From positions 65,729,845 through 65,793,844 of the forward strand of contig OY970823.1 in the NCBI GenBank assembly GCA_963853835.1: DNA of 64,000 nt, given 5' to 3'. This document shows, piece by piece, positions 47,057-57,923 of the stretch (positions within the stretch are counted from its first letter, which is position 1; every line of letters begins with the position of its first letter). The stretch comes from Calendula officinalis (lineage: Eukaryota > Streptophyta > Magnoliopsida > Asterales > Asteraceae). Below the pieces are notes generated by a model that was given only the letters and a program-made list of their open reading frames with translations, did not search any database and was not told where the DNA came from. A program made the position numbers and the translations under genes.

Positions 47057-48262
47057 ATGGCGACGACTTCTTCTTCGTGTTACACATCTCCGCTCCACAC
47101 CGGAATATCCTCTAAACATCAAACGATTCTACCTCCTTCCACCTCTTTCGTTACCTGCTTCACTAGACGCTCACCTCTTTCTCTCCGATTGATACCACGG
47201 CCGGTGGTAGTTGCGGCAGCCGCTAACGCCGTTGAAGTTGAGAAACCTGCGGTCGCCAAAACTCCTTCGAAGATTCTGCCGTTCAGAGTCGGCCACGGGT
47301 TCGATCTTCATAGATTGGAACCTGGATACCCTCTCATCATCGGAGGCATTAATATTCCTCATGAGAGAGGCTGCGAAGCTCATTCCGATGGTAATTTGCT
47401 AAATTGTTACTTGAATCTATGACTGCTATAGCTTTTGATTATTTGATACTCAACTCCAATGTTTTGAATTGTATATATCATAATTGTTTACGGTTAATTG
47501 AGCTGTTTCATAAAGTTATGCATCTCAATTAGGTGTTATGTTTGTGAAATTATCTATCAATTGCTTAAAATTCAATTACATATCTCATGATAATAGTCTT
47601 ATTATTTAAAACATAAAAATTGAGCTATGTTCCTGAAAGTTACGAAATAAATAATGGAATTGCAGTGAAATTTGCTCGCTCAGTGTATTCGAAACCAAAG
47701 AATGCTTAAAATTGAACAGGACAGAAACACTTGAATATATTGTAATGCATCGATTATGTTTGCATTTATGAATGCTTATTAATTAAGTGTAGTTATGTTT
47801 CTCTTTTCTAATTGATTCGATGTATTAGGTGATGTGTTGTTACATTGCGTTGTTGATGCAATTTTGGGTGCTTTGGGTTTACCCGACATTGGGCAGATCT
47901 TTCCAGACAATGATCCTAAATGGAAAGGGGCAGCATCATCCGTTTTCATCAAAGAAGCTGTAAGATTCTGTTAACCTTTTAAATCATTATACATTATTTA
48001 TTCAAACTTGCATTGATTTTAAATTTAGGTGAGATTGATGGATGAAGCGGGTTATGAGCTAGGAAACTTAGATGCCACTTTGATTCTTCAAAGACCAAAA
48101 TTAAGCCCGCATAAAGAGGCCATTCGGGCCAACTTGTCTTTGCTGTTAGGTGCAGACCCTGCAGTTGTCAACCTTAAAGCTAAAACTCATGAGAAGGTAG
48201 ACAGTCTTGGAGAAAATAGAAGTATTGCAGCTCATACTGTTGTGCTTTTAATGAAGAAGTAA
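47057..48262 (+). CDS. ISPF: MEcPP synthase, plastid MEP pathway
   Basis: Three exons, 47057-47390, 47829-47959 and 48029-48262, encode 232 residues. 2-C-methyl-D-erythritol 2,4-cyclodiphosphate synthase converts CDP-ME 2-phosphate to MEcPP and CMP, the fifth step of the plastid MEP isoprenoid route. The first ~70 residues are rich in Ser/Thr/Pro and basic residues, a chloroplast transit peptide. The enzyme domain starts near FRVGHGFDLHRL. Zinc ligands D83, H85 (DLH) and H117 (LLHCVVDAI) are present. GLPDIGQIFPDNDP, ILQRPKLSPH and the C-terminal KAKTHEKVDSLGE and IAAHTVVLLMKK are family blocks. The ATG lies in a good context (GCCATGGCG); an in-frame upstream Met at 46970 is less likely. A MITE ends 139 bp upstream. 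Confidence 0.97.
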
Positions 48263-48425
48263 TCAAATTTACAACTGCATCATTGTATCAAGATCCAAAT
48301 GAGACATGGAGATTAATAATAATATATCTAATGTATGATTATTTTGTACTAATTGTCTGCTCTAAGGAATGTGAACATTTGACTATTAAAGTCGATTTAA
48401 AAGCCATGAAGAAGCTCTAGCAATT

Positions 48426-49069
48426 TCAATTTTCAAGGGCTTCCTGAACATAAGTTGCAGTATGAAGTTTGACTTTATCAACACATAGTTGACTCCTTGC
48501 AAGAATAGGCAGCAATTGAAACTCTTCTGGAGTTCCACTTTCAAGAACAACACCTTTCAGTTTACGAGAATCCTACCAAAAAGTAGCAATTTTCGGATCA
48601 AAATTCCCAATTTCAATTGCTTAATAAACATTATTCCCCTAAAATTACCACCATACTTTCCTTGAACTTCCTTTATGTTAAAAAAACTCGTGAGTAGAAA
48701 TACGGGAGATGATCACACGTGTGAGTTTGTGCAGTTGGTAATGCTTTTACACAATGTTCATAAAAAATATTAATATATATATGCGATTAAACGTAGGGTG
48801 CTCATTGACTGATTTTAAAATTTTAATATAAACATACTTTCAATGGGAATGCTGCTACATCACCAACAGCAAAAATTCCTGGAACATTGCTTCGTAACAA
48901 GCCATCAACCTAAAAGTTTCAGAGATTTATATAAATAAACCACAGTTTTTAGTGATCATTAGTAGGGTGATTAACTGATTATACTAATCTCAATTCCACC
49001 AACAGTTGTGTTTAAGCCAACAGCGTTATCAAAAGGACTGACAGCAGGTTTTGCTCCAATACCAATAAC
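48426..49069 (-). pseudogene. MDAR: Monodehydroascorbate reductase pseudogene, 3' exons
   Basis: Three exon remnants of an organellar-type MDHAR, which recycles the ascorbate radical with NAD(P)H and FAD. In sense order they are 48989-49069 (VIGIGAKPAVSPFDNAVGLN), 48838-48909 (VDGLLRSNVPGIFAVGDVAA, the FAD-binding GD motif) and 48426-48572 (LKGVVLESGTPEEFQLLPIL ... EALEN stop). The N-terminal FAD/NAD part is missing. The exon(s) between the second and third piece, normally the DHARRSA-type region, are also missing. The donor after the first piece reads GAG-ATTAGT instead of GTTAGT. The locus is therefore truncated, internally deleted and splice-damaged. Its tail faces the IspF gene, 163 bp away (convergent). 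Confidence 0.85.
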
Positions 49070-49637
49070 CTGTTTTCCAGTACAAGTTTTAATGAAAAGT
49101 CAAATTATTATTTTGATGAGGACACTAAAAAAAAGTAATAATTTTGAATTGTTTTGGAACTGTGTGTCTTTACACGACCGGTAGATTCCGCCATTGAAGG
49201 CTGCTTACAGTTATTTCGAAGCTTGGTACAGGGGAAAACATCATGATTTAATTATTGAGTATTAATTTTTACAATAAAATGAATTAACTTTGTGAGTTGG
49301 TACTTAAAAAACAGTTTAGTCCTACATACATTTAGAAAAAGATATATGGGCTCCTATTTGACTTGGGCCATGTCTTGTCAGGCTCCCTGCATACCCCAGG
49401 ACCAGCCCTGATGAGTTATGATCATTAATATAAGAATCAACCCAACCTCCACAAACAAATAATATCATAAACCATTTTAACTAGGATTGAAATCCATCAC
49501 TTTGATTGTGTTTGTCCATTTGTTATATTGTGTTAAGATTAGTGAATTATGCATCAGTGAAAATTTTATAATCTTGTTTTAAGTTTTTTTAGTTAAACAA
49601 CTTTTTTTACGGTTTCAAGTTTCTTTATTATTATTAC

Positions 49638-49707
<70 letters not shown>

Positions 49708-50504
49708 TTTATAGTTTTAGTAATATTTAGTTTAAGAATGACTAAAATGATAAGAGAATAATAATACATTGTCGGCCTGCTTAGCAAGGTCTTGGTAGTT
49801 GGTAGAACTAGAAATTCTAAGAGGATAAGGTATGGAAGCATTTAAAGTTATGTTGAGTGCTTTTTGCCTCTTTGTTGTTTTAACACCCGCCTTAAAATTA
49901 ATCTTCTTTGTTTAACATTCATTTGGGACCCACAAAAAATACCTTAAACCAATCCAAAAAAAAAAAAGACTTGGTGAGATGTTGTACCCTTGGCGAAATG
50001 CCCTTCGGCGTTGGGCACGGTATGGTTTAACGCCGTTATTCGCCAAAAAATGCTTTTAGCGTCTATAACATAGAGCACACCGTATGGTACAATACCTGAA
50101 GTTGATCAAGTCCAAATTATTTGCACCCTGCGTGCGTGTAAGTAAAACCTAAGTACTGCATGTAGAAGGGACTTAACATCAATCTCAATTCATATATTAT
50201 AAACCAATTTCTTCATCCTCCAACGCGGGACAACGTACATCCTACTCATTTTCATTACATGAATTTCTGTTCCAAATGTGTCCTATTCATGTTTTTGACA
50301 TACTTTAGCTTGATGTATAACTCAAGCTAAAACCAATAATTATATATAACAATTATACATATAATTATATGGGTTCGAAGTTAGTGAAAATTTCATTTTC
50401 AACCCAATTTTTCTATAAGAGTCAGCTTATTATATTTGTAGATTGTCCTGAAGATGCATTAGTAGGTAAACTAAATTTCACATTTTTTAGACAAATCCCT
50501 CTTA
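49070..50504. other. Intergenic with ATT microsatellite
   Basis: No gene is recognised; the upstream exons of the MDHAR pseudogene were looked for and not found. It contains the ATT tract at 49626-49707 and a GC-richer patch near 49985-50060 (GCGAAATGCCCTTCGGCG). Confidence 0.4.
49626..49707. repeat. (ATT)n microsatellite
   Basis: About 27 TTA/ATT units with one ACT interruption near the left end. The poly-Ile frame on the other strand is an artefact of this repeat. Confidence 0.95.
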
Positions 50505-50948
50505 TACATGTACGTACAATTTTTTTTCGTACCAAACCAATTGAGATCATTAAATTATTGCTATTTAAAGTACACAAACAGTGTTGCAATCAAAGAAATG
50601 GACTTTGGTTCCTAGTTTAAGCATGTCTTGTCTGTTCAGAATTAATGAAAGTAAAGCTTGAAGAGACATGTATTGGGGTTTCATTGAGAGGGTAAGTTTG
50701 TTTTGAGTCCCATTTTTGGGTTGGTGGGGCTTCTTGCTTCGTTGGCTTTGTTTCTTTAAAAGCTTTGGTGGTGACAACTTTTCGAGGTGGTGGATCCTGT
50801 TTCAAGGGAAGAATATTTCTTACAACATTATATGATCTGGGAGGTCATATTAGCCAATTCTTTGATTGCGACACTGTTCATGTACTTTAAATAACAAAAA
50901 TCTAATAATCTTAACTGGTTTGGTACGAAAAAGTATATATACATGTAC
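50505..50948. repeat. Inverted repeat, ~92-bp arms around a 260-bp core
   Basis: The left arm 50505-50597 and the reverse complement of 50858-50948 share TTTTTCGTACCAAACCA, TATTTAAAGTACA and CAATCAAAGAA at about 80% identity. The core contains, on the minus strand, a 62-codon open stretch (KQDPPPRKVVTTKAFKE...) with codon-like composition that I do not recognise. It could be a small foldback transposon with captured sequence, or a hairpin locus. Confidence 0.6.
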
Positions 50949-52403
50949 AACGTGTTAAAGAAAAGGTGTTATTTGGTAATATCAACCCGATTAAGATTTG
51001 AATTATGCAAATGGATGAATGATTCAGACTTCTCCCTGATTAAAAGGAAAAAAAAGTTCATTTTTTCTTTACTCGGATGCCGATTAAGCATACTTATCAA
51101 TGATATTTCAATAATATTTCAAATCAACTAATTTAAAAACTTATTCCCTTCAGGCAAATTAATTCATATCGTTATTCTTAATTAACATGATCCCCGTAGA
51201 TATAATAATAACCATGGTTGTTTTTGTACAGAAAATATTACATCATAATATGCAGCCATTCAAAAGAAACATCATAATTCATTTTGGTAACAATGGTGTC
51301 TAATTTTTAGCAGACTGTTAAGATTCAGCCCACCGCAATACAAACTCGATCGAATCTATGTTCCTAATTAAAGAATAATTGGTGTGGCCTGTCAAGAAAT
51401 AAATGGTTTTAAAGCCATCGAATTATTGGGGTCACTCGTTGATCCGCAAAGCCAATCGGAACAATGTTAAAAAAAAAAAAAACCAAAATACTCATGTTGA
51501 AAACCAATCTAACTACCGTTTGGGACTTTAAATCGTAGATTTTTGATTTATGTTTCAACTCACAACATGTATACATAAACATAATGAAGGATGTAAAATC
51601 CAAAACTGGACTTATTTTCTTGACCCAAAATAATTTAGCAATGAAAAGGATAAAACATGAGAGAGAAGACTACGGATTCTAAACATACGTGCTAACTTCG
51701 TACGAAGAATCTATAACCTAATTAAAATCCTTCAATACTGAATTATAAATTTAGAATTGTCAAAAAACGAACAAAGACAAAAATAGAAAAAAAATCTATT
51801 ATATTCAAGCATACAAATGAAAAAAGCAAATACAACGTACTTATATATCGTTATTGTATATTGAAATGTGAAATTTGTAGTTATCAGAATTAACTATAAA
51901 TTATCAATGATTCTTTAATAGAATTTTAATATCTTTTTTTATATTTATACGGAGTACGTAATTGTTAATTTTATTGTTCAGAAAACAAGATTTTCAATAA
52001 AAAAAGTACAAATATAAAAGATCGAAGAACAACAAACAAACAATATATACAAAAATATAGAGTAAGAGTGGAATTTTATATTTTTCAACACACATTTATT
52101 GGCTTAGTCCAAGCTATATCCTTAATACATTTACAAAGTTATAATACTCACCAATATATGTATTTTTAAATAATAAAAAACAAACAAACAAGCACACTCC
52201 CGAAAACCCTACAACAAGAAAATATACCCTTCCCGGAGATTTCTGTCGGAATTCACCTCAATACATCGTAACATGACGTCAGTATATATGGTGTTTTGAT
52301 TTCAAGCTGCGATCATATATATATCATACACAAGTTCTACTATCTTTTGATTAATGTTCTTTTATTTTATTTTATTTTATGGATTTAGATATGATCATGA
52401 TCA
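50949..52403. other. Intergenic
   Basis: AT-rich with no recognised gene or repeat. The last ~200 bp should include the 3' UTR of the SPIRAL1-like gene. Confidence 0.4.
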
Positions 52404-52861
52404 TCACTTATCTCCGAACAAGTAGCCAGGCGATGAATCTCCTCCAGGGACCGATTTAACCTTCGTCGATGGTCGACCCTATATATATTATATATATATA
52501 TACACATCACCGAGAAATTAACAATTATATATATATATTTAAATATTTAATACTCGAAAAGAATATCTTTTAATGAGAATTAATTAAGGAGAGTACTTAC
52601 AGTTACTAGAAAACTTGTGGAATTATTGCCATCTCCATGATAGATGTATTTATCAAGGGAGGCGGAGTCATCTTTCTTGGAAGGCGGAGTTGGGGCTTTT
52701 TCCGGTGACTTTTCTTCCGTGTTGTTATCGGTGCCATATGGCGGCATACAAACCGGTGGTGGTTGTGGTTGATCATTTTGTTGTTGCCCCAATTTATCAG
52801 AACCAAACAAATACCCTAAAGAACTTTGCCCTCCACCAGAGTTGTTCCTTAAGTTCATCAT
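52404..52861 (-). CDS. SP1L: SPIRAL1-like microtubule-binding protein
   Basis: Two exons on the minus strand, 52861-52604 and 52478-52404, encode 110 residues. SPIRAL1-like proteins bind growing microtubule plus ends and cortical microtubules and affect directional cell growth. The two hallmark repeats are at the ends: SSLGYLFGS near residue 13 and SSPGYLFGDK at the C-terminus. Between them is a Pro/Gln-rich linker with PEKAPTPPSKK. The second exon (GRPSTKVKSVPGGDSSPGYL) contains the conserved RPSTKV-PGG block. The first exon alone would end in intron-coded residues, so the splice at 52603/52478 (GTAAGT...TATAG) is needed. Start is at 52861; the second Met codon would remove just one residue. 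Confidence 0.93.
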
Positions 52862-53567
52862 TGATACCTAACCCTAAAAAGTTGTATCTTTCTCTTTGCT
52901 CAATTTCTCTTATTTTTATTCTCTAACCTAACTATATATACAAGGAAAGTGTATATGAAGGGACACCCACCTTCTGTAAATTGATGTTTTTGTTCCAATA
53001 TATTATTCATTTTTTTAAATTAATTTTGTAACACACCTACACTTTTCTGTGTTATTCAAAAAAAAAAAAAAAAAAGAGTATTCTTGTTTATAACAAAATC
53101 TTGGCGTTTCCAAAATTTTCCCCAAGCCTCTTAGGTAATGTTTACCAAAAGAAGGGATCAAATCAAGGAACTCTATTATATCCATCGTTGTGATGCCCTT
53201 AACTAGATGAGTTTTTCTAATATGTAATTGTATAAACTAAAGAAACATAGATGCCCATATTCCAACTCCAAAGCAACTTATAGATTCATGAGATCATTAG
53301 TATTTTATATTTTTCTAATTAATAACGAATTCATATATACACACCCTAAACTCACTATAACGAAAGCGCTCTATGGTTATTAGATTTTCTCAACCTGTTG
53401 CGATGAGAAGTCATCGTCATATCCTTTTTCACCCTATTGCGATCCAGTGCACCGTCGTCACAGTCTCGTTGCAATAGCCTAAAGTTTTGGTCGTCGCATG
53501 TGTCGTTGCCATATATAGACGACACGTCATCACTACAAGTATTGTCGCTATAGATTTTTTTTTTTTT
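52862..53567. other. SP1L promoter side and repeat edge
   Basis: Up to about 53330 there is AT-rich 5' flank. 53355-53560 has repeated CGTCGTC/CGTCGC words (TCGTCGCATGTGTCGTTGCC, CACTACAAGTATTGTCGCTA) that recall ends of CACTA-type elements; 53855-53875 has ATATCGTCGCATAGAG. The matching CTTGTAGTG end was not found. The 72-codon frame over it is composed of these repeats. Confidence 0.35.
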
Positions 53568-53830
53568 GGCCAATGATGCCCAGCCTAGCTGGTCTGAGGC
53601 ACTGAGTTTATACTCATGTGGGCTGCAGGTCGTGAGTTCGAATCCCTTTAGGAGCGTTGCATTAGCGTAATTTTACTCACACCTCACACGGGCACATATG
53701 GGGAATTTTCCTTGGAAATCTCTTTGGGGGCTGGGTTTGCCCGCTTATGCGGAGCTTGAACTCGGGGTGCTCGCTAAAAAATTGCGAGTAGGCTTCCGTT
53801 ATTTCATTTGCCGTTTCCAAAAAAAATAAA
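53568..53830 (+). mobile_element. tRNA-derived SINE
   Basis: Pol III A-box TAGCTGGTCTGAGG (53586-53599), B-box GGTCGTGAGTTCGAATCC (53628-53645), a ~170-bp tRNA-unrelated body and an A-tail at 53819-53826. It was inserted into the CGTCGC-repeat sequence. Confidence 0.75.
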
Positions 53831-54055
53831 GAAAAGTTTTATTAGTACTCTCTACCGACGATATATCGTCGCATAGAGTAGGCCACGACTGAAACTTAAC
53901 AATTAGCTAAAAATATACACGAACAAGAAGAAAAGCGCAGAAATTATATATATTACAAAAGACATCAGGTGAATAGTAGCCGTTCCAATCACATGTTAAC
54001 AACACTTAATTGTTATTTAACTATATAGCTGTCCTAGGCAACATAAGTAACAATT

Positions 54056-54150
54056 ATCAATTCAGCGGAGTGGTAAGGCATAATCTTGCTAACCTACAGG
54101 TCTCGATTTCGATTCTTGCTCACCCCATTTTTCTTATTTCTTTTCAATTA
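54056..54150 (+). mobile_element. SINE-like tRNA-derived head
   Basis: AGCGGAGTGGTAAGGCA (A-box region) and GGTCTCGATTTCGATTC (B-box region) lie about 35 bp apart, followed by T-rich sequence. The body is decayed or short. Confidence 0.45.
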
Positions 54151-54442
54151 ATTTTTCAAATACTTTACTTCCTTGAACTTAAAGTTTTATTAAATAACAA
54201 TTTATTACCCTGAACTTCATAAAAAATAATGTCTACGTAGTAAGAATGAATTATATATACAACACATTACCAACTTGGGTGAATAATGTCAGATAAACTA
54301 CTGAATTTTATTTTATTTTTAATTCTTAGCCGTCAACTTAAATTTTTTTTCTTTAGTTATTATTATATTATATATATTTTTTATTTTAGCCTTTTAACAT
54401 TTAGATTTTCAATACTTATATTTTAACCTCATATGAAAATCT

Positions 54443-54473
54443 CCGCGACATCGCGCGGGGTAAAACATACTAA
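54443..54473 (+). mobile_element. Helitron 3' end
   Basis: A hairpin with stem CCGCG/CGCGG (54443-54458), eleven to twelve bases, then CTAA followed by T. This fits a Helitron 3' terminus (CTRR|T). The matching 5' TC end was not located, so only the end is annotated. Confidence 0.4.
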
Positions 54474-54623
54474 TTGAAATACAATAGCAAACATCTAGCT
54501 AGGAACCAAAAGCTAAAGGATTGCAACTACAGTCCACCTTCTTTTAACGACAATCCACTCATTTAAACATGAAATTTTTACATTTAATCAAACACCGAAT
54601 TATATTGGAAGCTGAAGCGGTAA

Positions 54624-55100
54624 TGTTGGGATATAAACACTCTAGTACTGATGCTGCAGTTAGTACTGATCTACATTAATGGAAGATAGTACTGATGGGG
54701 CAGAAAAGCAATATACTACTGATGCTACTGATCTTGAACTTACTACTGACGATCAAGTTTACTACTGATGATCATATATGGTGCATATCGTGTCCGAGAT
54801 TCTAGTAGATTTAGTTATAAAATGTTTATCTTTTTGTAATTCAATTGTAATCGTTTCCTAGAATAACTAGGTTAATAGTTTAGGCTTCAAGAACTATTAT
54901 AAATAGTTCCTTACGAATTGTAAACATACGTGTGTATTGATTCATCGATTAATATACATTGAAGCTTTTTGTGATAAACTGTATTCTTACTATTAATCAT
55001 TCGATTACAGTTTACATTGTTCTTAATCATATAACAATAGTGTTAATCTGATGTAACTTCTCTTTGTTAGTAGATCTGTGATTCAATAACTTGTTCAACA
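54624..55100 (+). repeat. Copia LTR, relative of the 7-17 kb element
   Basis: Starts TGTTGGGATATAAACAC and ends TTCAACA. It aligns along its length with the LTR of the big Copia element: AGTACTGATGCTGCAGTTAGTACTGATC, GATGGGGCAGAA, CCTAGAATAACTAGGTTAATA, ATACGTGTGTATTGAT and ATACATTGAAGCTTTTTGTGA are shared. It carries the same ACTACTGAT units. It is more diverged than the pair at 7389/16684. A weak PBS-like GTTGGCATCATATTC follows at 55113. No second LTR of this family is downstream. Confidence 0.85.
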
Positions 55101-55269
55101 AAGACGTCAAACGTTGGCATCATATTCATCAAAGAAAACTCATAACGATTATGAAGGTTCAAATTTCGTGGTAGGTAAACAATCCTTTTTAATTCCTTAT
55201 TACTATTAAATTGAAGTTTGAGGTATGGATCTCATATCTCATTAAAGATGAAGAATTTGAAAAAGTTAT

Positions 55270-55390
55270 GATTTTGGGTTAGCTAAATTTGTAGATTATA
55301 AAGATACTCATGTGACAACAGCTGTACGTGGTACAATAAGAGATATTGCTTCTGAAAATTTATTAGATTTATTGAAATTGGCCGCAAGAG
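55270..55390 (+). pseudogene. Receptor-kinase activation-loop fragment
   Basis: One open stretch encodes [20 protein letters not shown] followed by GTIRDIASENL. This is the DFG-to-APE segment of a SERK/LRR receptor kinase ([31 protein letters not shown] type). The APE motif is damaged (IASEN) and the rest of the kinase is absent, except for a loosely similar tail that becomes Lys-rich. It lies 170 bp after the Copia LTR, so it may be a transduced or captured host fragment. Confidence 0.75.
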
Positions 55391-55499
55391 AATCTGATGG
55401 AAAGAAAACAAAAAAAAAAAAACTGACGTGGGGTTGTTGGCCAACAAAAAGAAGAATCTCACATATTAATGTAAGAAGATATTACGGTATTTGTTAATT

Positions 55500-56556
55500 T
55501 AAGTTAAACAATTCTCACACTTCTGAATCTTACGTTGTTTGCTACTCAAAAATCTACCGACTTTTTACTACTGATCAACAATAATCTACCACAAGTCAGT
55601 ACGTAATAAATTTATGCAAATTACTAAGTTAATACAGTTGAGAAACGTTTCTGTTGATCAGCTTGTTCAGTTACTCTGGTCACATATATTACTACTGGTC
55701 TCAATAGTTTCTACTGATCGTTTATTATTACTGATCGCGCGTAACTCTTTACTACTGATCAGTATTAAACAACGGTACTGACCCGAAAAAGTTATTAATG
55801 CTGATTAAATTTTATTACTGATCTTCATGAGTACAAAGTTACCATGATTTCTTCCTCATAACCGATGCATCATACTTTGGAAAACATGACACACACCATG
55901 TTCGTTCCATACTACGGTTTATTGATAGTATCCGGTTTAATCACTTATTATTATTTATTCTCGATAAAAAGAGGATGAAAATAACTCGTGATATTAATGT
56001 GAAACAAATCACATTATTTTCTTTATTCGAGAGTCATCTTGGCTCTTGGTTAAAGAATTTCACACACAGGTTGAAGGCTTGATGAAGATAAAGGAAGAAG
56101 GTTTATTTGTTAATATATTTTATCTTCATCAGTTGATTACAGAAGAAGATTGATTAGAGTTTATTTGAAGAATAAGTTGAAAGTCTTACTACATAAGATG
56201 TTATGTAATTGTAATGTAACTGCAATTCAACAGAATCTTAACGAAAAGGTCTGTTGACGGCAAAAATGTCCTTCATACAAGTTATGACGTTGCGGTTTAC
56301 TTGATTTAGACGGGATGTGATGCATAGTTTGAGTTTCTACTTCAACTTCAAATAGAAGATGATTTATTTTCAATGTAATTGATATAGCCTCGAAGACACA
56401 AGAATGATAGAACACTTTCAGGGGAAGAAAATGTGTTGATCATTCAAGGGGAAATTCAAGTTTCTCAGATTTGTATTTGATTATGTCAAAAAGGGGAAGA
56501 GACTTGAAGATTCTAAGCTAATTCTAAAGTTTTGTCATCATCAAATAGGGGAAGAT
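55500..56556 (+). mobile_element. Degraded Copia internal sequence
   Basis: 55560-55830 has many TACTACTGATC units like the internal non-coding DNA of the large Copia element. 56380-56556 has GGGGAAGA-type purine runs (AGGGGAAGAAAATG, AAAGGGGAAGAGAC, AATAGGGGAAGATTG), the last of which is placed like a PPT. No gag or pol frame survives. Confidence 0.45.
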
Positions 56557-56983
56557 TGTTAGGAATATATCATATAATATTCCTTAGATTTGATGTGACA
56601 AAACTTGGAAAAGAAGACAAGGACCTAAATCGAAGATATGTAATTCAAGATTTGAATAAAGATTTAGAAGATAATGATAAAGTTTAAAAGATTTAAGTTA
56701 TTAAATCATGTATATCCTTGTAAAATTTAAAAGATTTATGTTAATCTTTTCCTTGTAAATCTTAGGTTCTCTATTATATAAAGAGACCTAATGATATAGA
56801 TATAGTCGTTCTTGAAACCCACGTTTATTCAAAAACGTGTTTGTGTGTGTGCTTTAAGCCCCAAGGTCATAATTATGATCCATTAAGAAGATTAAAACCG
56901 TTTCTACATATTTTATGTAGAATTGAGGCTTTTAGTAATCATTGTATAAATTGATGATGATGAAAACCTTGTTTAGCAATACA
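56557..56983 (+). repeat. Second Copia-type LTR, other family
   Basis: Begins TGTTAGGAATATATCATATAATATTCC directly after a PPT-like purine run, contains a TATATAAAG TATA box (56774-56782) and seems to end near CAATACA. It is not similar to 54624-55100, so two elements are fused or overlaid here. The right border is uncertain. Confidence 0.45.
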
Positions 56984-57923
56984 AATCTGTTCGTTTAATT
57001 CCGCATTGTTTATGATTTGTATATGCTTATTCCAAGATCAAGAACTAACTATTCTTGAGCCTAAAGATCGATTTTATAGAGTTGTTCTAAACTCAGCAAG
57101 CAACAACATGGAAGACTTCACCATTTCGAGCTTTCGAAATGCACCATATGGAAAAACCATAACAATTAACCTTTTTAAGATTTTGGTACGTGTGGACCTA
57201 TTCGAGAACCAAAGGAAAGAAAAAAGTTTTACTATCATCACCAAGACTAGAGTGTCTTTCCTAGGTCTTTTGAAGTTGAAAACAGAATCATTAAACCTCC
57301 AAAGATCCTTTGCTATTTTACACTCAGAAATATAGGTAATTTTCATACTTGAGATCGTCATCGCATAGTCGACATCTAGTTGAATTTAGATCAATTACTC
57401 TTTTCTCTTTGATATTTAAATTTGGAAAGTAAAAAAAATGATAGCGTTTGGGAAATTAAGCAAAAAGCGTTTATTGATGGGTTGCGTCGTCGATGGACAT
57501 TTCATTTGGGGAACATAAGATATATGGTGTTCGATCAAGAAAAGATAAGCCTTTAATTGCCAATAAATTATTCAAAAGCAAATTATGAGATGATATAAAA
57601 TTTTATTTTTTCTTTGATTGTCTAGTATGAAAAAATATTATACGTTAAATTATCGCGTTGTATTATCTTTCCCTATATATGCACCTACATATGATTTAAG
57701 TTTGACACCTCACCCGTTTCAAGCTCTTTGATTGGCTAATAATGTCACGTGTAATTCACTGGTTGGCCCACGATTTCCTCACAAACTTCCGTAGACTTGA
57801 TATGATGCAGTTATTTCTATGCGGATTTATAGGGAAAAACCCTAATACTAAAACCATCTCTCTCCACCGTCTCCTTCCTCATCTCCTCCATTTCTTCTAC
57901 CTAAAACAAACACATTGTGTGAT
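56984..57923. other. Intergenic
   Basis: A 109-codon open frame at 57006-57335 is matched by another on the opposite strand and shows no known motif, so I do not call a gene. 57720-57923 is the upstream region and leader of the CDT1-like gene; it contains TTGGCTAAT and CACGTG-core sequence (TCACGTGT). Confidence 0.4.

Noticed and set aside
49593..49841. Poly-isoleucine membrane protein on the minus strand
   Set aside because: Caused by the ATT repeat.
53534..53542. CACTA transposon end (CACTACAAG)
   Set aside because: The inverted partner CTTGTAGTG and a 3-bp target duplication were not found in the neighbourhood.
57006..57361. 109- and 95-codon frames on opposite strands
   Set aside because: No motif, no splice or promoter context, and both strands equally open.
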